A DNA stretch of 64,000 nt from Saccharum officinarum (Eukaryota; Streptophyta; Magnoliopsida; Poales; Poaceae): contig CM036199.1 in NCBI GenBank assembly GCA_020631735.1, positions 20,687,553 through 20,751,552 of the forward strand, given 5' to 3'. Each line of letters opens with the position of its first letter. Position 1 is the first letter of the stretch. Shown here in pieces: positions 21,521-64,000 of the stretch. The notes beneath the pieces were generated by a model that had not been told where the DNA came from, did no database searches, and was given only the letters and a program-made list of their open reading frames with translations. Made by a program: the position numbers and the translations under genes.

Positions 21521-23649
21521 AAGGCTCTTCGTTTAATTTGTTTAGTTCAGTTTCCTTTATCTCAGTGCATCGACCAAATCTGAATTTGGTTATTTTTCCC
21601 ATATAAGACCGGTTAGATGTGTGTTCTCCTTTGTAATTGAGGATGTCAAAATACAAAATAGTTTCCATATGAGAATATAAATAGGAGTTCGCTGCTCAAC
21701 TGTACAGTTGCTTCCATCGAGTTTGTACCTAAATTGTTTTGGTTAATGCTTGCCTAGGTTTCTCAGAATGACTGCTATTCTTCTGCGTCAATTTTGGTTC
21801 GAGATACAACATCACCATTCCATAAGTGAATTTTGAGATAGCATCATCATTTCAGTTATTTATTGTCCCCTTGCAGGTCTTGGTTCCTGGGTTGTCGATA
21901 AAAGGAGAGCGGTTCAACTAATTTCAAAGATAGCATTTGGTCTTTTTTTTACTCCTATGCTTGCTCGTTTGCACTTCGAAGTTTTCGCAGCCCTACTATA
22001 CAGAGCTACCAGTCTTCAATTTTCCATTCCCAATTACCACTGCCTTGGTTGGTCAGCCTTTGGGTAATATCATGAACTAGAGCCATAGAGGGGTAAATTT
22101 CTATGCTAGGTTCTTACATGTAGTACCCGATAAGTCCCCTATGTTCTATGTAACTTCCAGTTAAATGATGCAGTGGCCGGTAAGTCCCTTATATTGTTCC
22201 ACTTAGATGAACAATTGCTGCCTATCCATAATTTGTTTTAGATTTAATTTACCCTCACTATTCTATAAAGAAAAAAAATGAATAAGACTTATGTACCTAG
22301 TGCAGCAGTTACTGCAAAATAACATTCCTCTTTCCTTCTTTTTATCGCTTCTCTATAGATAATAGACTGAAACCAACCATTCCTCTACAAATTTTTTATT
22401 ATGATATGTCATTAACATTTTTTCCCTGCCAGTGATTGATCCTTGGTGGGAGCTCAAAAAAAATGAGTCCTTTTTCTGACCTGTATGTTTTGCTCGAATG
22501 AAATTAGAATGCATGGTCACTAAGGACATGACTTTTGGAGGACGGCACTCGAGTTAGTGTTTCCATGGTGCTGATGCCACATGTATGCGTTAACATCTTT
22601 TACTTATGTACAGTTGCCATTTAGGCTATCTCAGTGAACAGCCTAGAGATCATGTTTCACGAATGCATCTTTATGTTGCTCTCCCTTCCCTCCTCCCCCT
22701 TCTCCTTCCTCTCTTGCAAATGTGAGTTATTACATGTGTTTCCAGTTCTTCCTGTAATATTTTTGTCAATTTAGGCAGAGGTAATTAGCTTTTCCTTACT
22801 AAGTTACCGTGCCATTGTAAGCGTTAAAGATTAGTTAGCTTAAATTACTCTTATCTGTTGCATAGTTTAAAGAAACTACTACTATATGTCTATGCCTACA
22901 TTCGTGCATCCAAACCATCTCATTTTACAACTTGCAGCCTAGATCATCTTGGTTCCATACATTGTCAAAGACATCATTGCTGTTATAGGTCTTCTCACAT
23001 TAACTTACTGAGTTCCTACAGGTTTCTATTGTGTTGTTTATGCATGATAGCAGGGTTAGTTTGCAATTTTTTTAATTTGGTTAACTACGTCGCATGTTCT
23101 TCGTGTCACTGTTTACGTTACAGGGCCTGAGAGCATGGGATTTGGAATTGTTCGTGCACTTCACTTTGAAATGGATGGTCTAAACTTACTTTATCAGGTA
23201 TCGTACATAGTGCAGGCCTTGTGCTTTGTAAGGAAAAGGTCTCTGCTTTCTAACCATGGCTCTGATCTTACAGAAGCATTAGAGGCAAAGAAAATGAGTT
23301 GTTTTGCTTTTTTTCCCATTGCAATACCTAAACACATAACTCACTTGATTAATTCACCGAGCAACTACAAACGAAATGAATATGCAATAGGTTTCAGTAG
23401 TACCTGAAACACTTCTCTGTCTAATTTGTACAGTTTTTAGAGGTTCAGTAATCTTTAGTTTATTCTGTTTAGCTTCAGTGACTACTTTCTACCATGCCTC
23501 TCATTTTACAGTAGAGTGTTCCAAGCAAACAAAACTAAGTGTTTTGCCTGTTTCTCTCATTGGGTGCAGGACCAGTCAGGCATCATATTCGTGGTGATCA
23601 TAATTCAGGTGCAAATATTCTACTGTTCCTCGAACAATAGTTGGTAATT

Positions 23650-24160
23650 CGGCTTCTCGTCAGAATCCGGACAACCAAATAAATAATCAGCTCCTGCTTC
23701 TTCTTCCCGACGCTTCTAAAAATATCTCGACTCCTCCCGTACACGCCGCCACGCTGCGTCCGCCTCCGCTTCCCTCTCTCGTTCCCTCTCCCTCCCTCTC
23801 GATGGTGCCCAGTCCAGCGGATGGCCGCGCGGCATAGCGGGGTCATGGCGCCCTAGGCCTCTGCTGCGGCGGCGCCCGTGGTCTCGGCCAGCGACGGCTG
23901 GCACGGCTTCCCCCGGTGCTGCCTCCTCCTGGTGCTCCATGAAACCCTAGCTGCCTTTTGTTGCCGGCAGCGGCGGCGGCCGCGGTGTCTCGGCGTCCTC
24001 CTCGCCGGGCGCCACCCTCCATCTCCACCTACCGCATCGGACATCCGGGCCCTGCCGGAGCCGCGCCAGCGCTGCCACCCCGTCACTGCCTGCTACAGGT
24101 ACCGGTGTTCCTTGTGCCGCCCGATCTACGGTTCGGGTACAGTCGTGTGGTGAGAGATTT
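23650..24160 (+). pseudogene. Second G+C-rich gene-like fragment inside the candidate Helitron
   Basis: Similar build to 21110-21520: 'cccgacgct', long CT-rich leader, G+C-rich block, 'catgaaaccctagctgcc', then A+T-rich sequence from about 24160. The parallel layout suggests two related captured first-exon regions. No frame crosses the block with a recognisable product. Confidence 0.3.
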
Positions 24161-24432
24161 GGTTTTCGTAAAAGCTCTCCCTGCATGCTTATTACGTCTA
24201 TTTTGCAGCCTACATGTTACTAAAAGAAGGAAGGTCCATCAATGCCTTACCCTGAACACTCAGAAAAATCTCAAGTCTGCATGATGTGTTCGTATCCCTC
24301 CAAATTTATTTATTTTATTATATATCACGTCATGTGTTCAGCTAAATTTTTGGGAGATATGCTAATGCCTTATGATTTCCTGGTTATGATAGTTTGCGAT
24401 AATATGAACACTGTGCTAAGATTGCTTATTCA

Positions 24433-24611
24433 CAGGGACGAAGCCAGCAGGGGGGCAACCCGGGCTCCAGCCCCCCTACCAGCCATGGGAACACACAGCC
24501 CCTCCTAAGCCCTGCCTACCGCCATGAGGAGGAAGAAGAAGGGAAGGAGGGGCGGGAGGAAGAAGAAGAGGAAGCAGCCCTGGCTCCGGTATGATCCTGG
24601 CTTCGTCCCTG
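24433..24611. mobile_element. hAT MITE with perfect 8-bp target duplication
   Basis: The 15-bp termini CAGGGACGAAGCCAG and CTGGCTTCGTCCCTG are exact inverted repeats. They are flanked by an exact 8-bp duplication, CTTATTCA, at 24425-24432 and 24612-24619. CAGGG ends with an 8-bp duplication are diagnostic of hAT elements. The interior is purine-rich (gaggaggaagaag) and non-coding. It is nested in the candidate Helitron and looks young. Confidence 0.93.
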
Positions 24612-24619
24612 CTTATTCA

Positions 24620-27330
24620 GAGATTCTGGTTTCAATAAACTTCCAGCCACAAAAAATGTCATTTAATCTTTCCTAAAAAAAGGCTCCTGCCTATAAACCT
24701 ATGCTGTTTTGCTACCTGCTTTGATGTACTATTCACTCTGGTCATCGCTGGACCTAGCAGGACAATGTGTTGCCCATTTGTTTGCAGAGGAAGCTCCTAC
24801 CTGACATGAGCTCTCATGTTAAGTTCTAAGTGAATTTTGTCTCTATAGGAAATTAGTACACTTTCTAACACAGGACCACACGTCTCAACCTGTGACTTCA
24901 TGACAATATGTGTGCCAACATATTTCTGTTGCTGCCACCTTAAATTGATGAAACCTATCTCCATGAAAGAACTCTTCTAACATGTTGCCGTGCCCAACAT
25001 TTTCCGCAGCATCTCCTCCCCTTCTATCTAGAATATCTAGATTTTTCTGTTTCTCTTCGGATGTATTTAGATTTGGGTTCCCGTTGCTTTTCTCTCTTAT
25101 TAATATAGTTCATTTGACACTCTCTGCACAGAGGCCATTGTTGTGGGCACACCAGATGGGCGAGCGAACATAGGCACATGCATGTTTTCCACTCTACCAA
25201 CTCTCGTTCTATCTATGTAGGTCGGTGCTGTATAAAGCTCACTTAAAACTTGATTTTATTTTATCCAAAGTTCATTTTGCAGACCCACATATTTGCTTTA
25301 TTCCCTCTGCTTTTGAAATGGGATTGACCATACTTCATCGCTGCTTAATTCTAGAAATTGTTGGTTGTGTGATAATGATGTGTCTTTCTTCATTTCAAAA
25401 AAATTATGTGCCTTCCAATGGCAGGGTTATGATTATGATTGGCAGCCCATTAGCATGTTGGTACCATTACCAACTATCCCTGTGCTTTGGTGTTACTTTT
25501 GTGCAACATTTCTCCCTAATTGTGCTTTGTTGTTACTTTTTCCTTCGTAGTGTGAGTTGCGGTCTCTTCTTAGTTGGTTTCTATTACTGTGTTTGTATTA
25601 TCTATCTTATTGTCTGTGTAATGGCACATACTACTACCAAGAGCTTCACCTAGAATGGAATTGGTGTTGTTTTGGGTGTATTCTCTCCGTTTCTACATTT
25701 CCCGCTTTTCAATGTGCCTGCGCACTTCTATGTGATGTCTGCTTTCTTCTTCCTCTAGCTAATCATCTTTTCAGGATCATGCTCATTCTGATCGAACACA
25801 TTCCCAGGCTTAGCAACTGGGTAGTTTTGTAAAATACTGAAATTTTTCTGGGTGACAGTGAAACCAGTGTCCGTGTCAACCGGCACCATTTCTGTATTAT
25901 GCCAAACTAAACATTCAGTTAATTATTTTCTTCTGTTTCCTCCCCAGCATTTCCTTTGTACTGCTTTTGGGGAAGAAATCAGTTTTTGTCTACCTGTTCC
26001 CTAGGGCTAGATTGGCCGTTGTATTAAGCTGCAGCTAAAATCTCTCTTTGCTGATTACCTGACCTGACCATGGGGTGCTTCTGATACTAGATCATTTATG
26101 CATTGAGATGGTCTGTGAAGGCTCAAGCATACAGTCCTCTGGGATGCTCTATGAAGGCTTAAACATGCTTGCCCTGTCAGTCTGCCATCTGCCCCTTCCA
26201 TTCGGTTAGAAATTTTTAATGCATTTATGGATGATGCGATATTCCTTTGCCTCTTTGTTTTCTCCCAAGTTTCATAGGTTGCTGTCAGATATGTAGTCGC
26301 TCGACCACGTGCCAGAAAAGCAGAGACCAGCATCTGTGCTGCCATTTCACCTATTGCTGCTGTAGCAACGTCCCGGTATTCTAACTTTCCTTCCTTACTT
26401 TGGTTCGTTCGCTTCAATTCCCATTACCTGTCCTCATCTCCTTTTTTTTGTTTTGCAAGGATGTACTGGTCCTGGTCCATGTTTGGCCTCCTGCTTATAC
26501 TGTACCACACCATGTTTCTATGATATTGCCTAGGCAAAGGTCTGCATCGATTTCCTGATTCAGGTCTGCATTGAGGTCTGCAGCAGAAAAAAAGGGACTA
26601 ATGGCACTTATTTTCTATAGTGTGCGGCCAATTTCCTTGCAGTTATAGGACTTATACTCTATGCTCTTACCTAACTCTATACGCTTACTTAACTCCATTA
26701 TCTACCGCTGTTAGCATATAATTTTAATTTTGTTATAGGCTGACTTCCTCTCATGAAACATGTTACAAGGCTGCAATTTATATTGTAGGAACAATTATTT
26801 TTTATCAGAGCTGTGCTGTCTCCTTAATTTACTCTGTTTTGTGGAGACCAAATACTTGCAATGCTGCTGCATTTCTAAGACATGATTATATATACTCATT
26901 TCAAATGGATACACATCATGTTCAGGACATGGAAACATTGGCACTGAATACTGGCAATGCAATGCTGCTACATTTCTGAGACATGATTATATATACTCTC
27001 ACTTCCTTCCACCTTCCATAGGTTCTATGGACTCACCGGGAAGAAACGGCCTGGATAAACTGCAGCAGTAACTCACAGCCATGCCGTGAGCTCAAGTGAC
27101 ATGCCGCTGAATCAAATTATGGTCATCTGCTTGGTTTATGGCTTCATTTCATGGCCTCATCTATTGATGTATCGCCACTAGGTACATCTTCTACTTTAGG
27201 TTTACTATATTGTACAGTTGTACGATACGACAGCTATTATGCATATAAATATATAAATATGTATTTGCCCCGTAAAGATTATACATTTCAGTCTATATAT
27301 TCTCCATATTCGAAATCTTCCATATTGTCT
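24620..27330. other. Interior of the candidate Helitron, no gene recognised
   Basis: T-rich, intron-like sequence with short open frames lacking domains. Two copies of 'ttctaagacatgattatatatactc' or a close variant (near 26871 and 26970) form a direct repeat of about 35 bp. No coding exon could be supported. Confidence 0.4.
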
Positions 27331-27364
27331 GCCCACGCGCGCGATGGCGCGCGCCTTATACTAG

Positions 27365-27598
27365 TTGGTCAATATCGGCCCATACTAGTCGACACCGGCC
27401 ATACCGGTACCGGCTGAGAACGAAGCAATACATCTTATTTAATGTACATTTTTATCAACTTGATGAATTATATAATATCTTAAACATAAATCTGTAGAAT
27501 TCTATCAAAATATATAATTATATGACATCTTAAACATAAATATATAATTATTCTTGTGTTTTGATAGATCTTTAGTGTTAATTATTTAAAAAATATAA
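27365..27598. repeat. A+T-rich spacer with short direct repeats
   Basis: Contains 'atcttaaacataaat' twice (near 27477 and 27525). The segment 'atatataattattcttgtgttttgatag' has a partner on the far side of the Tourist element (28185-28245), so the Tourist insertion split a pre-existing A+T-rich repeat. No gene is seen. Confidence 0.5.
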
Positions 27599-28144
27599 GG
27601 GCTTGTTTGGAAGAAGTGAATCCAAAACAGAGGAATAGAGAAAAACTTTGGAATAGGGTGGAGTGAAAAGTAAAAAACTACAGAATTGCAAAACATAGGA
27701 ATGTGGATTGCATGAATCTATAGCATAGCAATCATGAGACATATAGGTTAACAAAAACTTATTACATTCAAATTAACGAGAACAAAAGTTCGATTCCTAA
27801 ATTAGCTCAGAAATTTTGGTAGGCGCTTGCTTAAGTGGAAGCTGGATTTCATTTTTCGTCTATAATTTTTTTGTTTCCCGTTCTTACTCAGCTTAAACTT
27901 TCTTCTAACTATGTACTACTTGAGGAAGACGTTGATTAGCCCATACACATGGGACCAAGCGTTGGAGGAAAAATTCCCTTGGCTTGGAGTGGATTTTTCC
28001 TTTCCTCCAAAAGTACAACTCCCATTGCCTTTCCTCTGGAAAGTCTCTCTAATTCCTTTGTTCCAAACACGTTGGCTGCTTTCCTTTCCTATGGAATGGA
28101 AACCCTCAGTTTTTCTTTGATCTTCCTCCATTCCAAACGTCCCC
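27599..28144. mobile_element. Tourist-type (PIF/Harbinger) MITE
   Basis: Termini GGGCTTGTTTGGAA and TTCCAAACGTCCCC are inverted copies, flanked by the 3-bp duplication TAA (27596-27598 and 28145-28147), the PIF/Harbinger signature. Long subterminal homology continues inward (ccattccaaagtttttc-type sequence on both arms). 546 bp, non-coding; the three overlapping 69-78-codon frames in its right half are by-products. Confidence 0.85.
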
Positions 28145-28675
28145 TAATTATTTGTAAACTTGTTTTTCAATCCTCTGATTTTTAATCATGGGTTTTGATA
28201 GAACTTTAGTCATAAATATAAATATATAATTATTCATGTGTGTTTTTAACTCTTGTTCCTACCTACACTCATTTCCTATTTTGCGTTCTAAACAGGCGTA
28301 ACTGCGTAAGTGAACAAATTTGGATGATACACAGTAGGGGCTTACTAGCACCCGGGACGTCCGGGGTAGATGGGCGCGTCTGGACGCCGTGCATGCTGCT
28401 GACTCAACACACCCACCGGCACCTGCCGCTGCGCGTGTATCGCTGCTACACGCGCACGTCCATCCCCCGTCTGCCTTACCCTGCCCCGCTCGCATACCTT
28501 GCTCCCGTCTGTCTCGCCCGGCTGCGCCCGCCACTCCTTCCCCTGACCCTCTCCTCTCTCCGCGTAAGCAGGACCAAGGAGCCCGAATGAGGACAAGCAC
28601 GCCCCATCTACGGGATCTCAGACTCGGGATCCCATGCGCGCCTTACGCCCCATCTGCCAGCCTCATGACTCTCTG
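28145..28675. other. Spacer between Tourist element and short-repeat array
   Basis: 28145-28320 is A+T-rich. 28340-28660 turns G+C-rich (cacccgggacgtccgggg) with overlapping frames on both strands that have no domain. This may be the left part of the transposon that carries the array at 28676-29070, but I cannot define its ends. Confidence 0.35.
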
Positions 28676-29070
28676 AACATACCTCTGAAACACTTGCAAC
28701 ATGAAACACTTGAATGCGACATAAGTCTAAAGCAGATGAAACATTTGGAACATACACTTGCAATATATGTGGAAACATATGCAACATACAGATAAAGCAC
28801 TTGCAAGATGAAAATTCTTACTGTAACATAAGAATGAAACACCTAAAACATTTGGAACATAATTTAACAATATATGTGTGAAACATATGCAATATCCAGA
28901 TCAAAACGCTTTCAACATACGTCTGAAACAGACAAAGCACTTTGAACAAACACCTGCAACATGTCTCTGAAACACTTGCAGCATATGCAACATCTCGATC
29001 TACTTTTCAACATCCATATGAAACACCTATAACATACCTCTAAACCATCAGAAACACTTGAAACATACGT
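28676..29070. repeat. Degenerate array of 'gaaacacttgcaacata'-like units
   Basis: More than fifteen variants of 'tgaaacacttgcaacata' occur with spacings of roughly 20-45 bp in the same orientation, for example near 28684, 28758, 28877, 28968 and 29048. Arrays of this type are familiar from internal parts of large grass DNA transposons. No terminal repeats could be paired, so the class is unassigned. Confidence 0.7.
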
Positions 29071-29946
29071 TTGCATCATGCGCTTTCAGCGCAACATCTC
29101 CTTGTTGCTTGGGAATGGAGGCTCGTCGGTGCGTGGAGTTTACCGGTGTAGAGCTTGCCAGTGGCGCGGAGCTCACTGCTCCGGTGGAGAAGGCCATGGT
29201 AGGTCCCGTGGAGAAGGCAGTGGCGGATCCATGCGCTAGAAGCCCGCGACGTGTAGGAGGTACGGTGGAGAGGGAGGAAGAAGGGCTGCTATGTTCTAGC
29301 GTAGAGGAGATGCTGGCCGCGGAGCGGAGGCACGATGAAGAGGGAAGCGCAGTGGAGAGGGAAGCCCGGTAAAGTTCGCCGTCACCGAGGCGGCTCATGG
29401 AGCGCGATCACAAAGAGCTTGTTGCGATGTTATGGTGAGGTGAGGTTTGTTTAGAACGTTGGATGAACAGATAAGATGCGGTTGTGAAGCTGTGTCTCGA
29501 CCCACCGTCAGCAAGATCCGGACGGACGGCCGCGGACGCCACCCCAACGTTACCCTGACTTTAGCTTCTTTGTCTCCTTCTCATGTCTCCGTTTGTGTCT
29601 CCACACACTGGAGACCATTTGCCCCCTTAAATTTTTCATAAACACCCTCACATGGTGATTAAAATAAGTGCAAGATAACTAGATGGACATAAACCAACAG
29701 AGTGACAGATAAACTGATGGATAGATGACTGTGTGGTTGTAAAAAAACAAGAGCCCGCAACCCAGCTAGGTGCTAGAGTATGGAGACACATGGACACGAG
29801 AAGTAGACGCAGAAGCTACAGCCACGCGTTACCTTACCCACCCAGAATTACCATATACAGTAGCTACCGCCGATCGCTATAAAACTGTACTGTGGGCCTA
29901 CGGCGCAGCCGCCGTTTCGCTTTCGATCCGACGCTATCAAAACTAC
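29071..29946. other. Probable transposon remainder and spacer
   Basis: 29100-29400 is G+C-rich with a 104-codon plus-strand frame (29058-29372) of Ala/Glu/Arg-rich low complexity. It follows the short-repeat array directly and may be part of the same element. 29640-29940 shows nothing. Confidence 0.35.
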
Positions 29947-30413
29947 GGCCGTGTTTAGATTCCCAAATCGGGAATGCCGAATTATTGTTTAGCACTGTAG
30001 TAATTTTGTTTTTGTTTGGTAAAAATTGTCTAAACATTGATTAATTAGGTTTAAAATGTTCGTCTCGCAAAGTACAACAAAACTGTGAAATTAGTTTTTG
30101 ATTTCATCTACATTTAGTACTCCATATATGTGCCGGTATTTTGATATGATGAGGAATCTTCTTTTTGCATAGTAAAATTTAGAGGTGAATTTAGGAAACT
30201 TACCAAATTTGCCTCCCAAATTTTACTATGCAAAAAAAGATTCTTATCACATCAAAATACAGGCACATGCATGGAGTACAAAATGTAGATGAAATAAAAA
30301 ACTAATTACATAGTTTTGTTGTACTATGTGAGACGAATATTTTAAGCCTAATTAGTAACGTTTTGAGCCTAATTAAGCCTAACTCGGCCGATTCCGGCGA
30401 ACTAAACACGGCC
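29947..30413. mobile_element. 467-bp MITE with long inverted arms just upstream of GCN2
   Basis: Ends GGCCGTGTTTAGATTC and GAACTAAACACGGCC. The arms pair over most of their length around a centre near 30190 (for example 'gcatagtaaaattt' with 'aaattttactatgc'). The trinucleotide TAC flanks both sides (29944-29946 and 30414-30416), suggesting a 3-bp duplication and a PIF/Harbinger link, though the TAC site is atypical. It ends 244 bp before the GCN2 start codon. Confidence 0.8.
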
Positions 30414-30503
30414 TACCAAAAAAAAATCTCGCCGCCTCACACTGCTCGCGGCCCGGGCCCACTCGGCAGTCGTGCTGGACTCGAGTCGACGCGCCCCTGT
30501 GCC

Positions 30504-30534
30504 TCCATCCATCCATCCATCCATCCATCCATCC
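30504..30534 (+). repeat. (CCAT)n microsatellite in the GCN2 leader region
   Basis: Seven to eight tandem CCAT units lie about 125 bp upstream of the GCN2 start codon, inside the likely promoter or 5' UTR. I see no clear TATA box in 30414-30657; the region is G+C-rich. Confidence 0.9.
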
Positions 30535-30657
30535 CATAGTCCCACAGCAAAAGCCGCGCCTCCGCCCGACGCCACGCCAGCGCAGATCTCCGCTCCCGTT
30601 TCTTCCGGCGGGCGTCGCCCTCGCCCGCCACGCCGCGATCTCCAGCTGCTCTAATCG

Positions 30658-63670
<33,013 letters not shown>

Positions 63671-64000
63671 GTAACCTTACATCCCTAAATTGTTTTGGAA
63701 CATTTTATAGAACACACTTGGGAGAAAACCCTATTTTGTTCCTCATTACGAAAGACCATAGCATTCTAATGTCATATCTATTCCTTATCTTAGTTATTTG
63801 AGAATAAATATAGTTGGAAAATAATAGAAAACAAAATATTGCAATTTGTAATGTTCTATGCATTCACTAGGTTTTCCTTGTTCAGTCTTCAGTCATATGA
63901 AATAATGTGTGGTGTGTCAATATTTAGGAGATATTTTGCAATGTTCTTCACATTTTCTATGCTTTCCTTTTACGAGTGTTGATGCTTTGCTCCTTTAAAA
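63671..64000 (+). other. GCN2 intron 24, running off the right edge
   Basis: A+T-rich intron-like sequence after the last recognised exon. No further GCN2 exon is seen before the window ends. Confidence 0.6.

Larger units (their letters stand above)
20825..27364 (+). mobile_element. Candidate non-autonomous Helitron, 6.5 kb
   Basis: The left end would be A|TCCTGTACTGGTCAC followed by 'aatattaaaaccc'. The right end has the hairpin GCGCGC-GATG-GCGCGC at 27337-27352, eight bases, then CTAG at 27361-27364, followed by T. This fits the Helitron rule (5' TC, 3' hairpin plus CTRR, insertion between A and T, no target duplication). The right end is convincing; the left end is chosen by motif and by the T/A-rich start and could be wrong. 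No Rep/helicase frame is seen, so it would be non-autonomous. It holds two G+C-rich gene-like pieces and a hAT MITE. Confidence 0.5.

Noticed and set aside
21074..21606. Overlapping frames of 84-122 codons on both strands
   Set aside because: All reflect G+C-rich, stop-poor sequence. They were kept only as a possible captured fragment, not as a gene.
20740..27420. A larger inverted-repeat element spanning the Helitron candidate
   Set aside because: 'gccgatat' on the left and 'atatcggc' plus 'ggtacc' on the right hint at inverted ends, but similarity is too short and no target duplication was found.

Overview
The window is nuclear DNA of a grass (Poaceae, most likely a panicoid; inference). 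This rests on intron-rich plus-strand genes with GT-AG introns, Stowaway, Tourist and hAT miniature elements, G+C-rich promoters, and copia and chromovirus-type LTR sequence. I place three host genes by family, all on the plus strand. I see no microbial features, CRISPR array or convincing RNA gene.

Layout. (1) 1-10829: the 3' 23 exons of the RNA polymerase III largest subunit gene (NRPC1), cut by the left edge. (2) 10830-15300: intergenic DNA with a decayed MITE and a palindrome-rich repeat. (3) 15309-19570 plus 3' UTR: a METTL18/HPM1-type histidine protein methyltransferase gene with a TATA box, a non-coding first exon, a long leader intron carrying a 42-bp minisatellite, and seven coding exons. 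(4) 20361-30413: a transposon-dense spacer with a candidate 6.5-kb Helitron holding a nested hAT MITE with a perfect 8-bp target duplication, a 546-bp Tourist element, a degenerate short-repeat array, and a 467-bp MITE ending 244 bp before the next start codon. (5) 30658-63670: 24 exons of the eIF2-alpha kinase gene GCN2, cut by the right edge.

GCN2 is the most striking part. Its exons join in frame from the RWD domain through the kinase to the HisRS-like region, yet three introns carry full-length copia elements of one family (113-115-bp LTRs, initiator-Met tRNA primer site, 5-bp target duplications). All three lie antisense to the gene. The first is split by a 4,650-bp solo LTR, probably from a Tekay/Del-type chromovirus, which landed two codons past the protease active site. 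The first lacks the integrase core, the second lacks the gag core, and the third carries stop codons and a templated filler. A separate 281-bp solo LTR ends 19 nt before exon 18, and the second copia begins 10 nt after exon 19.

The three host genes have related themes (Pol III transcription, ribosomal protein methylation, translational stress control), but they look like ordinary eukaryotic neighbours and not an operon. I found no clearly new biochemical system. The observations worth checking concern how GCN2 tolerates insertions at the edges of its splice sites, and the complementary defects of the copia copies.
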